Origin: Bradyrhizobium elkanii WSM2783
GTDB taxonomy: Bacteria; Pseudomonadota; Alphaproteobacteria; Rhizobiales; Xanthobacteraceae
Reading direction: 5' to 3'
Assembly (NCBI RefSeq): GCF_000472865.1
Contig: NZ_AXAP01000047.1
Location: 297-63,047 of the forward strand
Length of the DNA stretch: 62,751 bases
Positions 27,043 to 35,314 of the stretch are shown here, piece after piece. The position numbers and the translations under genes are program-made. The stretch's first letter is position 1. The number at the start of each line of letters is the position of its first letter. Under the pieces are notes generated by a model. That model saw only the letters and a program-made list of their open reading frames with translations. It did no database searches and had not been told where the DNA came from.

Positions 27043-29799
27043 TTACGCGAAATGGAAGTCGTGGCTCTGCAGTGCACCAAGCTTGGTGTTCTTCAGCGTG
27101 AGCGAGTCAGCTCCGTTCGCAATGACCACGTCCTGCCCGACCTGCGAAGCGTGGTTGAGAACGCTGGCAAAGTCACTGAACGCACTCTTGCTGAACTGGA
27201 TCGTATCGTGCGAGGGCCCGGAAGCAGCGAAGTCCTTGATGACATCCTTACCGAAATTCGCAGCGAACACGAACGTGTCTGGATGACCCTTGCCGACGAA
27301 CAAGTCGTTGCCCGATGTGCTCGTCAGCGTATTGCTGCCTGTCGAGCCAAGGATCGCGCTACCCGAACTGGCCGTCGTGTGACCGGCACTGTCGACCCCT
27401 ACCGCTTTGAACGAGTGCACGGTGTCGGATACGGCAGACTTGCTCGTGAAGCTCCAGTTACCGTCGGCACCGGCTTTCGTCGTCCCGATATACGCCTTGC
27501 CGTCGTACATCTTGACTTGGCTGAATGCATCAGCAGTGCCTTTCACCGTAACTACATTGCTCGAGTTCGTGGTGAGCGAACTGAAATTCACCGCTGAAGC
27601 TGGAGTGGTTGGGGTCGTTGGCGTCGTCGGGGTCGTGCCCGGAACACCGATGGTGTGATCCCCGTTGAGATCCTGATGGAAAATATTCTCATACGATTGG
27701 ACCGTTGTGCTGTTGGCAGCAAGAGCAACGCCGTGGGTCGGGTAGGACTGGAAGTTGCCCTGACTATCCGTAGTCCAGAAGGTGAACTGCCCACTTGAGT
27801 CTTTCCACGCAACATCGTAGCCGCCGCCATCCAGCTTGACTGAGCTGATTGGAATCCAGTCATCGAATTGGCCGGGAGTCACGGCGGCGCCGCTATATTT
27901 CAGCTCGGGGCCTGTCGCTCCGAGGAAATAATGGTTGCCGACCTCGACAAGGCCAGTCAATCCAGACGGCGTGGTCGATCCACCACCGATCACCGAATGG
28001 AAGGGCTGCGACGCGGCGCTGACATTGCCCGCAACGTCCGTTGCCTTCGCGGTGAGGTCGTGAGTGCCGTTCGACAGAGCGCTGGTAGTGACGCTCCAGC
28101 TACCATTCGCAGCGGCCGTACCGGTACCGACGACATTCGACCCGTCATAGACCTTGACAGTGCTGCCAGCCTCGGCCGTTCCGGACAACAGCACGTGATT
28201 GGTATCGACAACAGAGTTCGCCTTCAACGCCGGCGCGGTCGGCGCCGTGGTGTCGATGGTGACGGCAAGCGCTGCTGACGTCACGCTGCCGGCTTTTGCC
28301 GCCGGATCGGTGCTGCTGGTCGTAGCCGTGAAGCTATGAGCACCGTCCTTCAGCGCCGCGGTCGTCAGGCTCCAGTTGCCACTGGCATCGGCCTTGACCG
28401 TCCCGACCTGCGTGTTGCCGTCGAACACCTTGACCGAGGCGTTGGCCTGGGCGGTGCCTTTGAGCGTCAGCGTGTTGTCGTTGGTGATGTTGTCGCCGGC
28501 CTTCCCACTATCGTTCGAGAAGGAAACGATCTTGGGCGTCCCAGAAGGCTGCGTCGGCGGCGTCGTCGTCGGGCCACCGACCACCGGATCGACTACCTGC
28601 GAGGCAGCGCTGACATTGCCGGCAGCGTCAGTCGCCGTGGTCGTCAGCGTATGAGATCCGGCCGACATGGCGTTAGTAGTGATGCTCCACGTACCATTCG
28701 CGGCCGTCGTGCCGGTACCGACCAGGTTCGTCCCCTCATAGACCTTGATCGTGCTGCCCGCCTCGGCGGTGCCGGACAACAGCACCTTGTTCGTTTCAAC
28801 GACCGAATCGCTCTTCACCACCGGGGCAGTCGGAGCAATATTGTCGACCGTCACCGTAAGCGCGGCAGAAGCGGCGCTGGTCTGACCGGCAGCATTGGTG
28901 GCCGTTGCCTTCAGCACATGCTGGGCGTTGGTCAGCACCGACGTAATATACTCCCAACTGCCGCTCGCATTCGCAGTGGCCGTACCGATCTGCTTCGTGC
29001 CGTCGAAGATCTTGATGGTGCTATTTGCCGCAGCGGTCCCCTTCAACTGAAGCGTGTTGTCGCTGGTAACACCGTCGCCGACTTTTCCTGTGTCGTTCGA
29101 GTACGAAGCGATCACCGGCGCATCAAGTGGCGAACTGGGAGGCGTGCTCGGACCTCCACCTTCCACCGGAAACGGCGGCGGGATGAGATCGCCCGGAACG
29201 AGCTGACCATTCACGATCGACGCGTAGCGTACGTTTTCCCACTGAGTGATGTGTATGGGCGCATTGACCGCCTGAAAGAGTAGCGGGCCGCCACCAAAGG
29301 GCCCCACAAAATACACGTCCTTGAGGGCTACCGTGATATCTTGTTTATCGGCAGCAACGCGCAGACCATACGGACCGCCTTCGAACATCACATTGTTCAG
29401 AGTGAGCGACCCACCATAATTATCCGCAATCCACACTCCCGCGGTTGCATTCGCGTTGTTGTGGGACACGATCGCCGAATTTGTGATGGTGATATTCCCG
29501 TTCTCGCCGGGAGCATAGGCCTGAATACCATCGGCGTGGTCGCCCGCCAATCCGGTTGTTTCAATGTACGAGTTATTGATGTTTATATCGCCGCCACCCC
29601 CAACGCGCACGCCTTCCCTTGAATCAATGCGGACGGTGTCGAGGTTGAACGAGCCCATGCCTCCGATGGACGCATCGCCGCTGTTCATGTCGCTAATACT
29701 TTTATTCGAGAGCGTCCCGCCGTTTGGTACCGAGGCGCCATTGATATTAGCAACGCCGCTAAACATCGGATCATTCCAGCTCAGAGGAATGCCTGCCAT
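27043..29799 (-). CDS. Large secreted beta-helix / Ig-like / Trp-rich / RTX protein, set B cargo
   Basis: 918 residues with no signal peptide and, as far as I can see, no cysteine. Residues about 1-220 form a right-handed beta-helix domain (DSREGVRVGGGG, DHADGIQAYAPG, WENVRYAS). Four Ig-like units of about 80-110 residues follow (pattern SGTAEAGSTIKVYEGTN, NGTWSITT, ATDAAGNVSAAS). Next come a Trp-rich W_rich_C-like domain (residues about 640-750, DGGGYDVAWKD, YENIFHQDLNGDHTIG), a fifth Ig-like unit, and an RTX/serralysin-type C-terminus (STSGNDLFVGKG, TFVFAANFGKDVIKDF) serving as secretion signal. This fits a cell-surface or matrix adhesin, or a glycan-acting protein. It lies directly upstream of exporter B. 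Its N-domain has a Sec-exported paralogue at 32735-33670. Confidence 0.92.
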   Translation of the reverse strand: MAGIPLSWNDPMFSGVANINGASVPNGGTLSNKSISDMNSGDASIGGMGSFNLDTVRIDSREGVRVGGGGDININNSYIETTGLAGDHADGIQAYAPGENGNITITNSAIVSHNNANATAGVWIADNYGGSLTLNNVMFEGGPYGLRVAADKQDITVALKDVYFVGPFGGGPLLFQAVNAPIHITQWENVRYASIVNGQLVPGDLIPPPFPVEGGGPSTPPSSPLDAPVIASYSNDTGKVGDGVTSDNTLQLKGTAAANSTIKIFDGTKQIGTATANASGSWEYITSVLTNAQHVLKATATNAAGQTSAASAALTVTVDNIAPTAPVVKSDSVVETNKVLLSGTAEAGSTIKVYEGTNLVGTGTTAANGTWSITTNAMSAGSHTLTTTATDAAGNVSAASQVVDPVVGGPTTTPPTQPSGTPKIVSFSNDSGKAGDNITNDNTLTLKGTAQANASVKVFDGNTQVGTVKADASGNWSLTTAALKDGAHSFTATTSSTDPAAKAGSVTSAALAVTIDTTAPTAPALKANSVVDTNHVLLSGTAEAGSTVKVYDGSNVVGTGTAAANGSWSVTTSALSNGTHDLTAKATDVAGNVSAASQPFHSVIGGGSTTPSGLTGLVEVGNHYFLGATGPELKYSGAAVTPGQFDDWIPISSVKLDGGGYDVAWKDSSGQFTFWTTDSQGNFQSYPTHGVALAANSTTVQSYENIFHQDLNGDHTIGVPGTTPTTPTTPTTPASAVNFSSLTTNSSNVVTVKGTADAFSQVKMYDGKAYIGTTKAGADGNWSFTSKSAVSDTVHSFKAVGVDSAGHTTASSGSAILGSTGSNTLTSTSGNDLFVGKGHPDTFVFAANFGKDVIKDFAASGPSHDTIQFSKSAFSDFASVLNHASQVGQDVVIANGADSLTLKNTKLGALQSHDFHFA
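28000..28860. repeat. Direct repeats encoding paired Ig-like units
   Basis: Segments near 28000-28250 and 28600-28860 encode closely similar Ig-like units (both with LLSGTAEAGST, KVY, GNVSAASQ) about 600 bases apart. Each pair alternates with a longer unit (NDSGKAGDNITNDNTLTLKG versus NDTGKVGDGVTSDNTLQLKG). This suggests duplication of a two-unit block and possible copy-number variation. Confidence 0.65.
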
Positions 29800-29820
29800 C
29801 TAGTTCTCCTGGTAAGCTTT

Positions 29821-29858
29821 TAGTTGTCCCTGGCACGTGTAGTTGTCCCTGGCACGTG
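29821..29858 (-). promoter_or_regulatory. Tandem 19-base repeat with CACGTG cores
   Basis: Two perfect copies of TAGTTGTCCCTGGCACGTG lie end to end, 22-59 bases upstream of the start of the 918-residue protein. Each has a palindromic CACGTG. The word CACGTGCCA recurs on the minus strand at 26964-26972, directly before the ABC exporter B start. This may be a shared operator or leader element. Confidence 0.65.
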
Positions 29859-30157
29859 CCCCAAATCTCAAATCTCGAGCGACGATACCCACGTGCGGCT
29901 CTGCTTGCGCAGCACCCGGAGTGGTCTTGATGGTCGGCAGAGGCTTTTTTGGGACGACATGACGGCCCACCCAAGGTGATTTCGTAGCCACCCCGGCTAA
30001 AGTCTCAGTGTGCTCGAAAAACCACAAGAAGAATAAATCCGGTGTTCTCAGCACCGCAACCATGGGCCTTACAATAAGGAGCGGTAATTTCGGCGCAGTT
30101 AATTCGATCGCGAAAAAACGCTGGTCTCGCGCAGTTCTTGCGCAGAGTAAATTTCGC

Positions 30158-30193
30158 ATCAAGGTATTTAATAAGATCAAGGTGTTTAATAAC
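30158..30193. promoter_or_regulatory. Imperfect 18-base tandem repeat with TTTAATAA core
   Basis: ATCAAGGTATTTAATAAG is followed directly by ATCAAGGTGTTTAATAAC, two mismatches in 18. The phasing and the TTTAAT core suggest repeated protein-binding sites upstream of the secreted-protein gene. Confidence 0.6.
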
Positions 30194-30636
30194 ATCCCAT
30201 AGCCGCAGCATCGGTTCAATTTTCGTGCGGGGCGCGTTTCGCGGCACCGCAACGGCAAGCCTTCAAACATGCACTGGAAGGGTTACTGCGCCCGGCCGCC
30301 TGCCCACCCGAATCACCCCTATGGACAGTATCATCCTGCAGGCAAAAGTTGATTAAATGATCTGACCATCGAAAAATAGATGACCGCTGAAGAGACATCT
30401 GCCGAGGCGTTCACTCGGTTCGAAGAAATATATACACGGACGATCATTCCACCTGCCAAGATCAAGAACATATTCGTCGTGTTGATTTTCGGCTCAATTG
30501 CCGCCGGGCGATTTTGGAAGGGCACTCGAGATGCCGACGGAGCCCGCCGCAGTCCGGGCCACGCTTAAATCCTTGGCACGAGCTTAGAATTAAATAAGAT
30601 ATCGACTGCGATCGGGCGCGCGGATCAACCGAGCTG

Positions 30637-31662
30637 TTACGTGCCGGGCACGGCATCAGGCCGCCCCGTCTTGCCTTTTGCACCGTCCAGCAAACCAAAA
30701 AAAGCGACGCGTCCGGCCGACAACGAGCCTTTGAGCATATATCGCGCTGCAAACAACAGTCCGACTCCGAAATGGCAGATCCAGCGCCATCCCGCAAAGC
30801 GCCGAGCATAGAGAATGCTGTTGCGAGCAGATAGATAGATCGAAAGGTGCGAGCGCTTCTCGGGGGCAACGGCAGATCCGATGGTCGTCCCCCCAATGTG
30901 GCGAACGACAGCTTTGCTCGCGAAGCCGATGCGATGCTTTCCCCGCCGGCGCCCCCAATCCAGGTCTTCCATATAGAGGAAATAGTCCTCGGCCATGAGA
31001 CCGACGTCTTCGACGAACGCTCGCGTTACCAGAACACACGCGCCACTTACGGCATCGATCCTGCCGAGGTCCTCGGCCGATGGTGCGCTGCCCGCTGGCG
31101 CATTCCTTCCTACGGCGACGACACGGCCCGTCACACGGGACCAATGCAGCCCGTAGTTGATGACCTTGTCGGGGCTGTTGTCGAAAACCAGGCTTCCGCC
31201 AACCATGCCAAATCCCTCAGCAGACTTGGCAATTAATTCAGACAGGCTACGGCTATCCACTTCGGTATCGGGATTGAGGACAAGCGCTGACCCCCAGTCG
31301 GGGACGCCGAGCAATGGCTCAAGCCACGCGTTGACGCCGCCTCCGTACCCGAGATTTTCGGTCGCGAGCCCAACTCGGACGACATTCGCGCGGGCCTGGA
31401 ATCGGCATTTCGTCACTGAGACCAGTCGTTTCTGTGGCTGGTCGAGACTGTCCGACGCCTCGGAAGTTCGTTGCAACGTTCGATCCTGTCCCACGAGCGT
31501 AGCCAGTAACCTTCCGTAGGCTGCCTCCCCGCCATTTTCACAAATGAATATCTCAAAGTGATCCCAATCCGAACGAGCGAGCGACTTCAGGCAACGATCG
31601 ACATCATCGGCATTGCAGTATGAGACGATGATGACAGCAAGTTTGATGCTAGCGGTCGACAT
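30637..31662 (-). CDS. Glycosyltransferase family 2 (rhamnosyltransferase-like)
   Basis: 341 residues from ATG 31662. The GT-A core has AVIIVSYCNADDVDRCLKSL, then TENLGYGGGVNAWL, and LVLNPDTEVDSRSL with the DxD-type metal motif. EDYFLYMEDLDWGRRRG supplies the conserved E-D-D catalytic region of WbbL-like rhamnosyltransferases. An insertion of about 30 residues (about 60-95) separates the first two motifs. A C-terminal hydrophobic patch (ICHFGVGLLFAARYMLKG) may tether it to the inner membrane. It probably adds a deoxyhexose to the lipid-linked glycan, consistent with the rmlB gene at the window start. The exact sugar is inferred. Confidence 0.87.
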   Translation of the reverse strand: MSTASIKLAVIIVSYCNADDVDRCLKSLARSDWDHFEIFICENGGEAAYGRLLATLVGQDRTLQRTSEASDSLDQPQKRLVSVTKCRFQARANVVRVGLATENLGYGGGVNAWLEPLLGVPDWGSALVLNPDTEVDSRSLSELIAKSAEGFGMVGGSLVFDNSPDKVINYGLHWSRVTGRVVAVGRNAPAGSAPSAEDLGRIDAVSGACVLVTRAFVEDVGLMAEDYFLYMEDLDWGRRRGKHRIGFASKAVVRHIGGTTIGSAVAPEKRSHLSIYLSARNSILYARRFAGWRWICHFGVGLLFAARYMLKGSLSAGRVAFFGLLDGAKGKTGRPDAVPGT

Positions 31663-31895
31663 AGCCCGGACACCTTCTCATTTGCTGTCGACGTTGACGA
31701 ACGACCGTCACCCACTAAAGACCTGCGCATGTTCGAACGCAGCCTTCGACAGACCCAGTCCCAGAAATTCTCTGATGGCAACGCCAAAATGCACTAAACA
31801 ACTAGCCACATATTCATCATGTTTCGGCCTATGGACAACCCCAATCCTGGGACAGATGCCCATCTATAGGTCCGTCGGGCTGCGAGGTACGACTA

Positions 31896-32534
31896 ATGTC
31901 ATCGGAAAAAACAATGTCAGCGACGCCAACGGCAATCCAAGGCCAACGCTCCGCGAGTCAGCGCCAGTACAGCGCCGCGGATGTCGAAGTGATAGACAAC
32001 TATCTGAACAAGGTCGAGCAAGAGCAGATGTATGAGTTCTTGCAGGGCCCCGGTTGGGGCTATGGCGCGCGTTCACATATGGGCAACGACGCCAGCCGTT
32101 ACTGGTACAAGCACTTCGCCGGGTTCTGGGAGGTGCCAACTGCTGGGCTTGATCGACATACGCAGGCCGAGCAGGAGCTGCGCCAATACCCACTGGTTGA
32201 AGCAATGTGGCAGAAAGTGCGCGGTCAGTCGCGGCTGCTGCGCTGCTACGCCAACGGTTATCCGTCCGGAGCCGAGGGCGGGGTGCATAAGGACTCGATG
32301 GGGCCCGAGCACTATACGCTGCTCTATTATCCACATCTGCATTGGCACCCGGACTGGGCGGGCGAGACGTTGTTCTTCAACGAAGGCGGCGATGATCTGC
32401 TGTGCGCAGTGTACCCCAAGCCGAACCGACTTGTGAGATTTCCCGGTTGGATCCCGCATGTGGCGCGCGGCATCTCGCGCCTGTGTCCGTTGTTGCGCAT
32501 CACGCTGATGTTCAAAGTCTCATTGGCAAACTAG
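31896..32534 (+). CDS. 2-oxoglutarate/Fe(II)-dependent oxygenase-like protein
   Basis: 212 residues with the double-stranded beta-helix metal motif: H131 and D133 in GGVHKDS, and H188 in GWIPHVARG. An Arg in LLRITLMFK is suited to bind 2-oxoglutarate. ETLFFNEGGDD and VYPKPNRLVRFPG fit the prolyl-4-hydroxylase-like superfamily. A 25-residue polar leader precedes the domain. The reaction would hydroxylate a protein, small molecule or sugar with release of succinate and CO2. It is placed just before the Sec-exported beta-helix protein but 200 bases away, so co-transcription is uncertain. Presence in a polysaccharide island is uncommon. Confidence 0.83.
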   Translation: MSSEKTMSATPTAIQGQRSASQRQYSAADVEVIDNYLNKVEQEQMYEFLQGPGWGYGARSHMGNDASRYWYKHFAGFWEVPTAGLDRHTQAEQELRQYPLVEAMWQKVRGQSRLLRCYANGYPSGAEGGVHKDSMGPEHYTLLYYPHLHWHPDWAGETLFFNEGGDDLLCAVYPKPNRLVRFPGWIPHVARGISRLCPLLRITLMFKVSLAN

Positions 32535-32734
32535 CCGATTAGAACAGCATCTGGCCAGTTTGATACGGCTCCGGAAAAGCCGCACGAACAGGGCCTCGAT
32601 AGCGGCCGGAACATGGGCTATCCTAGGATAACGCGTCGCCGTCCAGGCGCTTCGAGGCGCTTATCTGCTACGAGATATCCGAGCTGGATGGCGGTGCAGA
32701 GATTCGGCAGAAAATCCTGCCTTAGGAGCGTCCC

Positions 32735-33670
32735 ATGCGGTACCTGATAAGGCTGGCGCTATTGCCGGCCGGGGCAGTTATTGCCCAACCGACCGTCACA
32801 TCGACGCCGAGTGAAGCTGCGCAGTCGATGTGCCGAGATTCCTCGAGCGCGATACTCTCGAGCCACACACCGGCTGATAAGGCGGGGGACGCTTGCAATA
32901 AGCACACCTTGGGGGCTCCCGAGCCAGTCTTCGAGACGCGCCCGGGCGGCTATCGTATGACCGCAGAGGTGCGTGGGGGGGCCGTTCCTGGCCCGACGCC
33001 CGGCCCTACGCCTCATCCCTCGCCTGATCCGGCGCCAAGCCCTGCCGAGGTCCCGCTGAGCTTCAACGATCCGGTCTATGCCAACGTCACGAGCGGCACG
33101 ACCAATATCGCCCTGCCGCCGGACTCCTCCCGAACAGACTTGTCGATCATTGAGAACTCAGGGGACCCGACGATTACCTGCCTTGGCTCCTGTAATCTCA
33201 CGCGGGTTCGTATTCAGTCGCGAGAAGGCGTTCGCTGCAAGAGCGGCAGTATCAATCTGACGTGGGTCTATATCGAGGCTACGGGGGTGGAGAATGACCA
33301 TGCGGATGGATTGCAGTGCTATGCCCCGGGTTCCACGGGCACGGTCACGGTCAAGAACTCGACGTTCAAGATGGCCGGTGTCACGACCGCGGGTTACTGG
33401 TCGGCCGACGATTGGCGAGGCTCACACGTGTTGGAGAACGTGCTGTTCGAAGGCGGCACTTTCGGACTCCGCATCCCCGCAACCGGTGGCTCCTCGGTGA
33501 GCCTGAAGAATGTCTATTTCGTGCGTGGTTCGTTCCTGTACGGGGCTTTCCGGTTCGACGTAGTCAACGGCCAGCGCATCAACATCGCGCAATGGGAGAA
33601 CGTGCGCTGGGCGAGTTGGCAGGGCGATCGGCTCGTCCTGGGAAACCTCATCCCGCGGCCGCGGCTGTAG
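32735..33670 (+). CDS. Sec-exported beta-helix protein, paralogue of the set B cargo N-domain
   Basis: 311 residues with a TAGGAG ribosome site before ATG 32735. A signal peptide (MRYLIRLALLPAGAVIAQP) is followed by a low-complexity region and a Pro-rich linker around residues 85-110. Residues about 110-311 match the first 220 residues of the 918-residue protein: SFNDPVYANVT, SREGVRCKSG, DHADGLQCYAPG, NVLFEGGTFGLR, LKNVYFV, IAQWENVRWAS and GNLIPRP. Four domain cysteines (CLGSC, VRCK, LQCY) are absent from the type I version, which fits oxidative folding after Sec export. Pectate-lyase-like fold is likely; lyase activity is unproven because I cannot identify catalytic residues. Confidence 0.85.
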   Translation: MRYLIRLALLPAGAVIAQPTVTSTPSEAAQSMCRDSSSAILSSHTPADKAGDACNKHTLGAPEPVFETRPGGYRMTAEVRGGAVPGPTPGPTPHPSPDPAPSPAEVPLSFNDPVYANVTSGTTNIALPPDSSRTDLSIIENSGDPTITCLGSCNLTRVRIQSREGVRCKSGSINLTWVYIEATGVENDHADGLQCYAPGSTGTVTVKNSTFKMAGVTTAGYWSADDWRGSHVLENVLFEGGTFGLRIPATGGSSVSLKNVYFVRGSFLYGAFRFDVVNGQRINIAQWENVRWASWQGDRLVLGNLIPRPRL

Positions 33671-33818
33671 GCGACTGCAATCGTAGACCTCCGTCCGGGT
33701 GGTTCAAAGTTCGATCCCAGCTCATAATCAAGAGGCTAGCCGCGGGGAGTAATGTCGAGTAACCTGCTCTCGTCAAACACCCGGTGCACACTCGCGCCGG
33801 ACGGCTTAGGATTGTCCA

Positions 33819-34679
33819 ATGGCTGCATTTTGGCGTGTTGATTTTTCCAGTATTAATTCGGCCCTTTACACACCTTCCCTCTCCAAAGCCCATGTTTTAG
33901 CGCAACGCGCCTATCTGCGATCGGTTCGCGCGCTGAAAGAGCACAGAAAATTCGAGACTTATTTCGGCGCAAGGCTTTCGGGCAATCTCTCTGATTATAT
34001 TCCTGCACGCATTTTCTCGTTTGGCGTGTGGGAACCTAACCTGAGCCGTTTCATGGAACGCAAGATCGGCCCGGAAACCTGCGCCGTCGACGTTGGCGCT
34101 CACATCGGATATTTCACCCTGCTGATGTCGAAGCTGGCACGCGAAGTGGTCGCCATCGAGGCCTCGCCCCACAATTACCAAGAGCTGTCTCGGCACGTCG
34201 CCGAGAACGGGCGACGCAACATCACTGTGGTCAACAAAGCCGTGGCGGCTTCCCGAGGCCAAATGAAATTGTTCGAATCGAAATTCGGCGGTTCGAACAC
34301 CGGCAACTGTTCTCTCATCGCGCCCCGAGACGGCAGTAATTATTCGATGATCCAGACCGATACGCTCATTGGCATCCTCGGTGATAGAGCCAAGCGCGTA
34401 TCCTTCATCAAAATTGACATCGAAGGCGCAGAGCGGCCCGTTTTGGAGGAGATAATTCGCAACGCGGATGCTTTCGATAGATCACTGACCGTCGTTGCTG
34501 AAGTGAGCGATCAGAATCTTGACCTCATCGAGAGCTTTTCTGCAGCCGGATTTAAGTGCAGCGTCCTGGATAATTTCTATGAGTTCGACGCCTACCTCTC
34601 CGGTCGTATCGATGAACCGCGACCATGGAACGGAAGTAAGCGTGCTTCTGCTGACCTAATATTCGAGCGTACGGCCTAG
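33819..34679 (+). CDS. FkbM-family methyltransferase
   Basis: 286 residues. The FkbM core is clear: FMERKIGPETCAVDVGAHIGYFTLLMSK (SAM loop), VVAIEASPHNYQELSRHV, NITVVNKAVAASRGQMKL, and FIKIDIEGAERPVLEEI, the characteristic D-I-E-G motif. FkbM proteins O-methylate natural products and polysaccharide sugars; here a glycan hydroxyl is the likely acceptor. An N-terminal extension of about 60 residues precedes the fold. It follows the beta-helix gene by 148 bases on the same strand and is followed by an IS5 remnant. Confidence 0.88.
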   Translation: MAAFWRVDFSSINSALYTPSLSKAHVLAQRAYLRSVRALKEHRKFETYFGARLSGNLSDYIPARIFSFGVWEPNLSRFMERKIGPETCAVDVGAHIGYFTLLMSKLAREVVAIEASPHNYQELSRHVAENGRRNITVVNKAVAASRGQMKLFESKFGGSNTGNCSLIAPRDGSNYSMIQTDTLIGILGDRAKRVSFIKIDIEGAERPVLEEIIRNADAFDRSLTVVAEVSDQNLDLIESFSAAGFKCSVLDNFYEFDAYLSGRIDEPRPWNGSKRASADLIFERTA

Positions 34680-34702
34680 GGCCTGTTAGGATTCATCGGA
34701 GC

Positions 34703-34913
34703 TTGTCACGGCGGTAGCACGCCCGCTGCGTCGAAGCGCTGCCCCGGCAGGAGCAGGAAACCCACCAGATTGCCGAGCGCATCGAACGGCCGATGGCTTT
34801 GAGTCCCCCCCCCCCTTGCGCCCTGTCCGTAGCGACGGACCTTGACGAGGGTGGCGCCGACCAGGGCATATTCCGTGCCCAGTTTGCCGGAGACCGCCTC
34901 GAACAGCCGTTTC
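34703..34913 (-). pseudogene. Degenerate IS5-family transposase remnant
   Basis: Two minus-strand frames give unmistakable IS5 transposase text. One reads LFEAVSGKLGTEYALVGAT then LVKVRRYGQGARGG and IGRS; another reads ALGNLVGFLLLPGQRFD. In intact relatives these are joined through a short segment that is missing here. A run of eleven Cs at 34805-34815 lies in the first part, and a stop precedes the fragment. No inverted repeats are visible. It records an old insertion between the FkbM gene and the sugar dehydrogenase gene. Confidence 0.82.
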
Positions 34914-35215
34914 TAGGCACCGCCTTCGCCGGGACCGACCGAGCTCTCGCCGGACTGCGGGCGCGAGACGGAATAAGCGTTTTGCGCGGACGAGGCGGAA
35001 GCGACACCGTTACGGAAAGGCCCTGCACCGGAACAGGACGAGGTCCCGGCTCAAGTCCGCCGCCTTCTGTTTAGCTACAGCCCTGCTTCACGCCGCCTGC
35101 CGGGAAGAACAAGCGCTGGTGTGGCTATAAAGCCAACACACAATCAGCGGCATCGGGGTTAACGCGAAAACCCATGCCGCCCGGGGTTTATCATCTCGCC
35201 ACACGCCTCTTTTTA

Positions 35216-35238
35216 ATATTTAATCCGCGATTAAATAT
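35216..35238. promoter_or_regulatory. Operator-like palindrome upstream of the dehydrogenase gene
   Basis: Arms ATATTTAATC and GATTAAATAT, a perfect 10-base inverted repeat around CGC, end four bases before a candidate -35 box. The sequence is the cleanest copy of the ATTTAAT/ATTAAAT word that recurs in gaps of this island. Confidence 0.7.
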
Positions 35239-35241
35239 CGG

Positions 35242-35269
35242 TTGATTTCCGATTTTATTTAAATATAGT
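35242..35269 (+). promoter_or_regulatory. Candidate sigma-70-type promoter
   Basis: TTGATT and TATAGT are separated by 16 bases, placing transcription start about 40 bases before ATG 35315. Confidence 0.45.
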
Positions 35270-35314
35270 TTTATCACCTTTTAAATAGTCCCATTAAAAG
35301 CCAAGAGATTAGAC

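Larger units (their letters stand above)
29800..30636. other. Long intergenic region upstream of the secreted-protein gene
   Basis: About 840 bases with no secure gene. It holds a 19-base perfect tandem repeat (29821-29858), an 18-base imperfect tandem repeat (30158-30193) and further ATTAAAT words near 30351 and 30588. A 62-codon plus-strand frame at 30380-30568 has one hydrophobic stretch (IKNIFVVLIFGSIAAG) but no ribosome site; I do not call it. The region probably carries extensive control for the 918-residue protein. Confidence 0.55.
34914..35314. other. Intergenic region before the dehydrogenase gene
   Basis: The first 150 bases are possible further transposase debris. The last 100 bases are strongly AT-rich, with a perfect operator-like palindrome (35216-35238), a plausible promoter (35242-35269) and TTTAAAT words at 35258 and 35280. 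Confidence 0.6.

Noticed and set aside
27043..29799. CRISPR-like periodic repeats
   Set aside because: The period is hundreds of bases and in frame; it reflects Ig-like protein units, not short repeats with spacers.
30380..30568. 62-codon plus-strand frame with one hydrophobic stretch
   Set aside because: No ribosome site, no known family, and a competing minus-strand frame of equal quality.
32735..33670. Firm call of pectate lyase
   Set aside because: The beta-helix fold is likely, but I cannot identify the lyase calcium-binding Asp residues or the catalytic Arg, so activity is left open.
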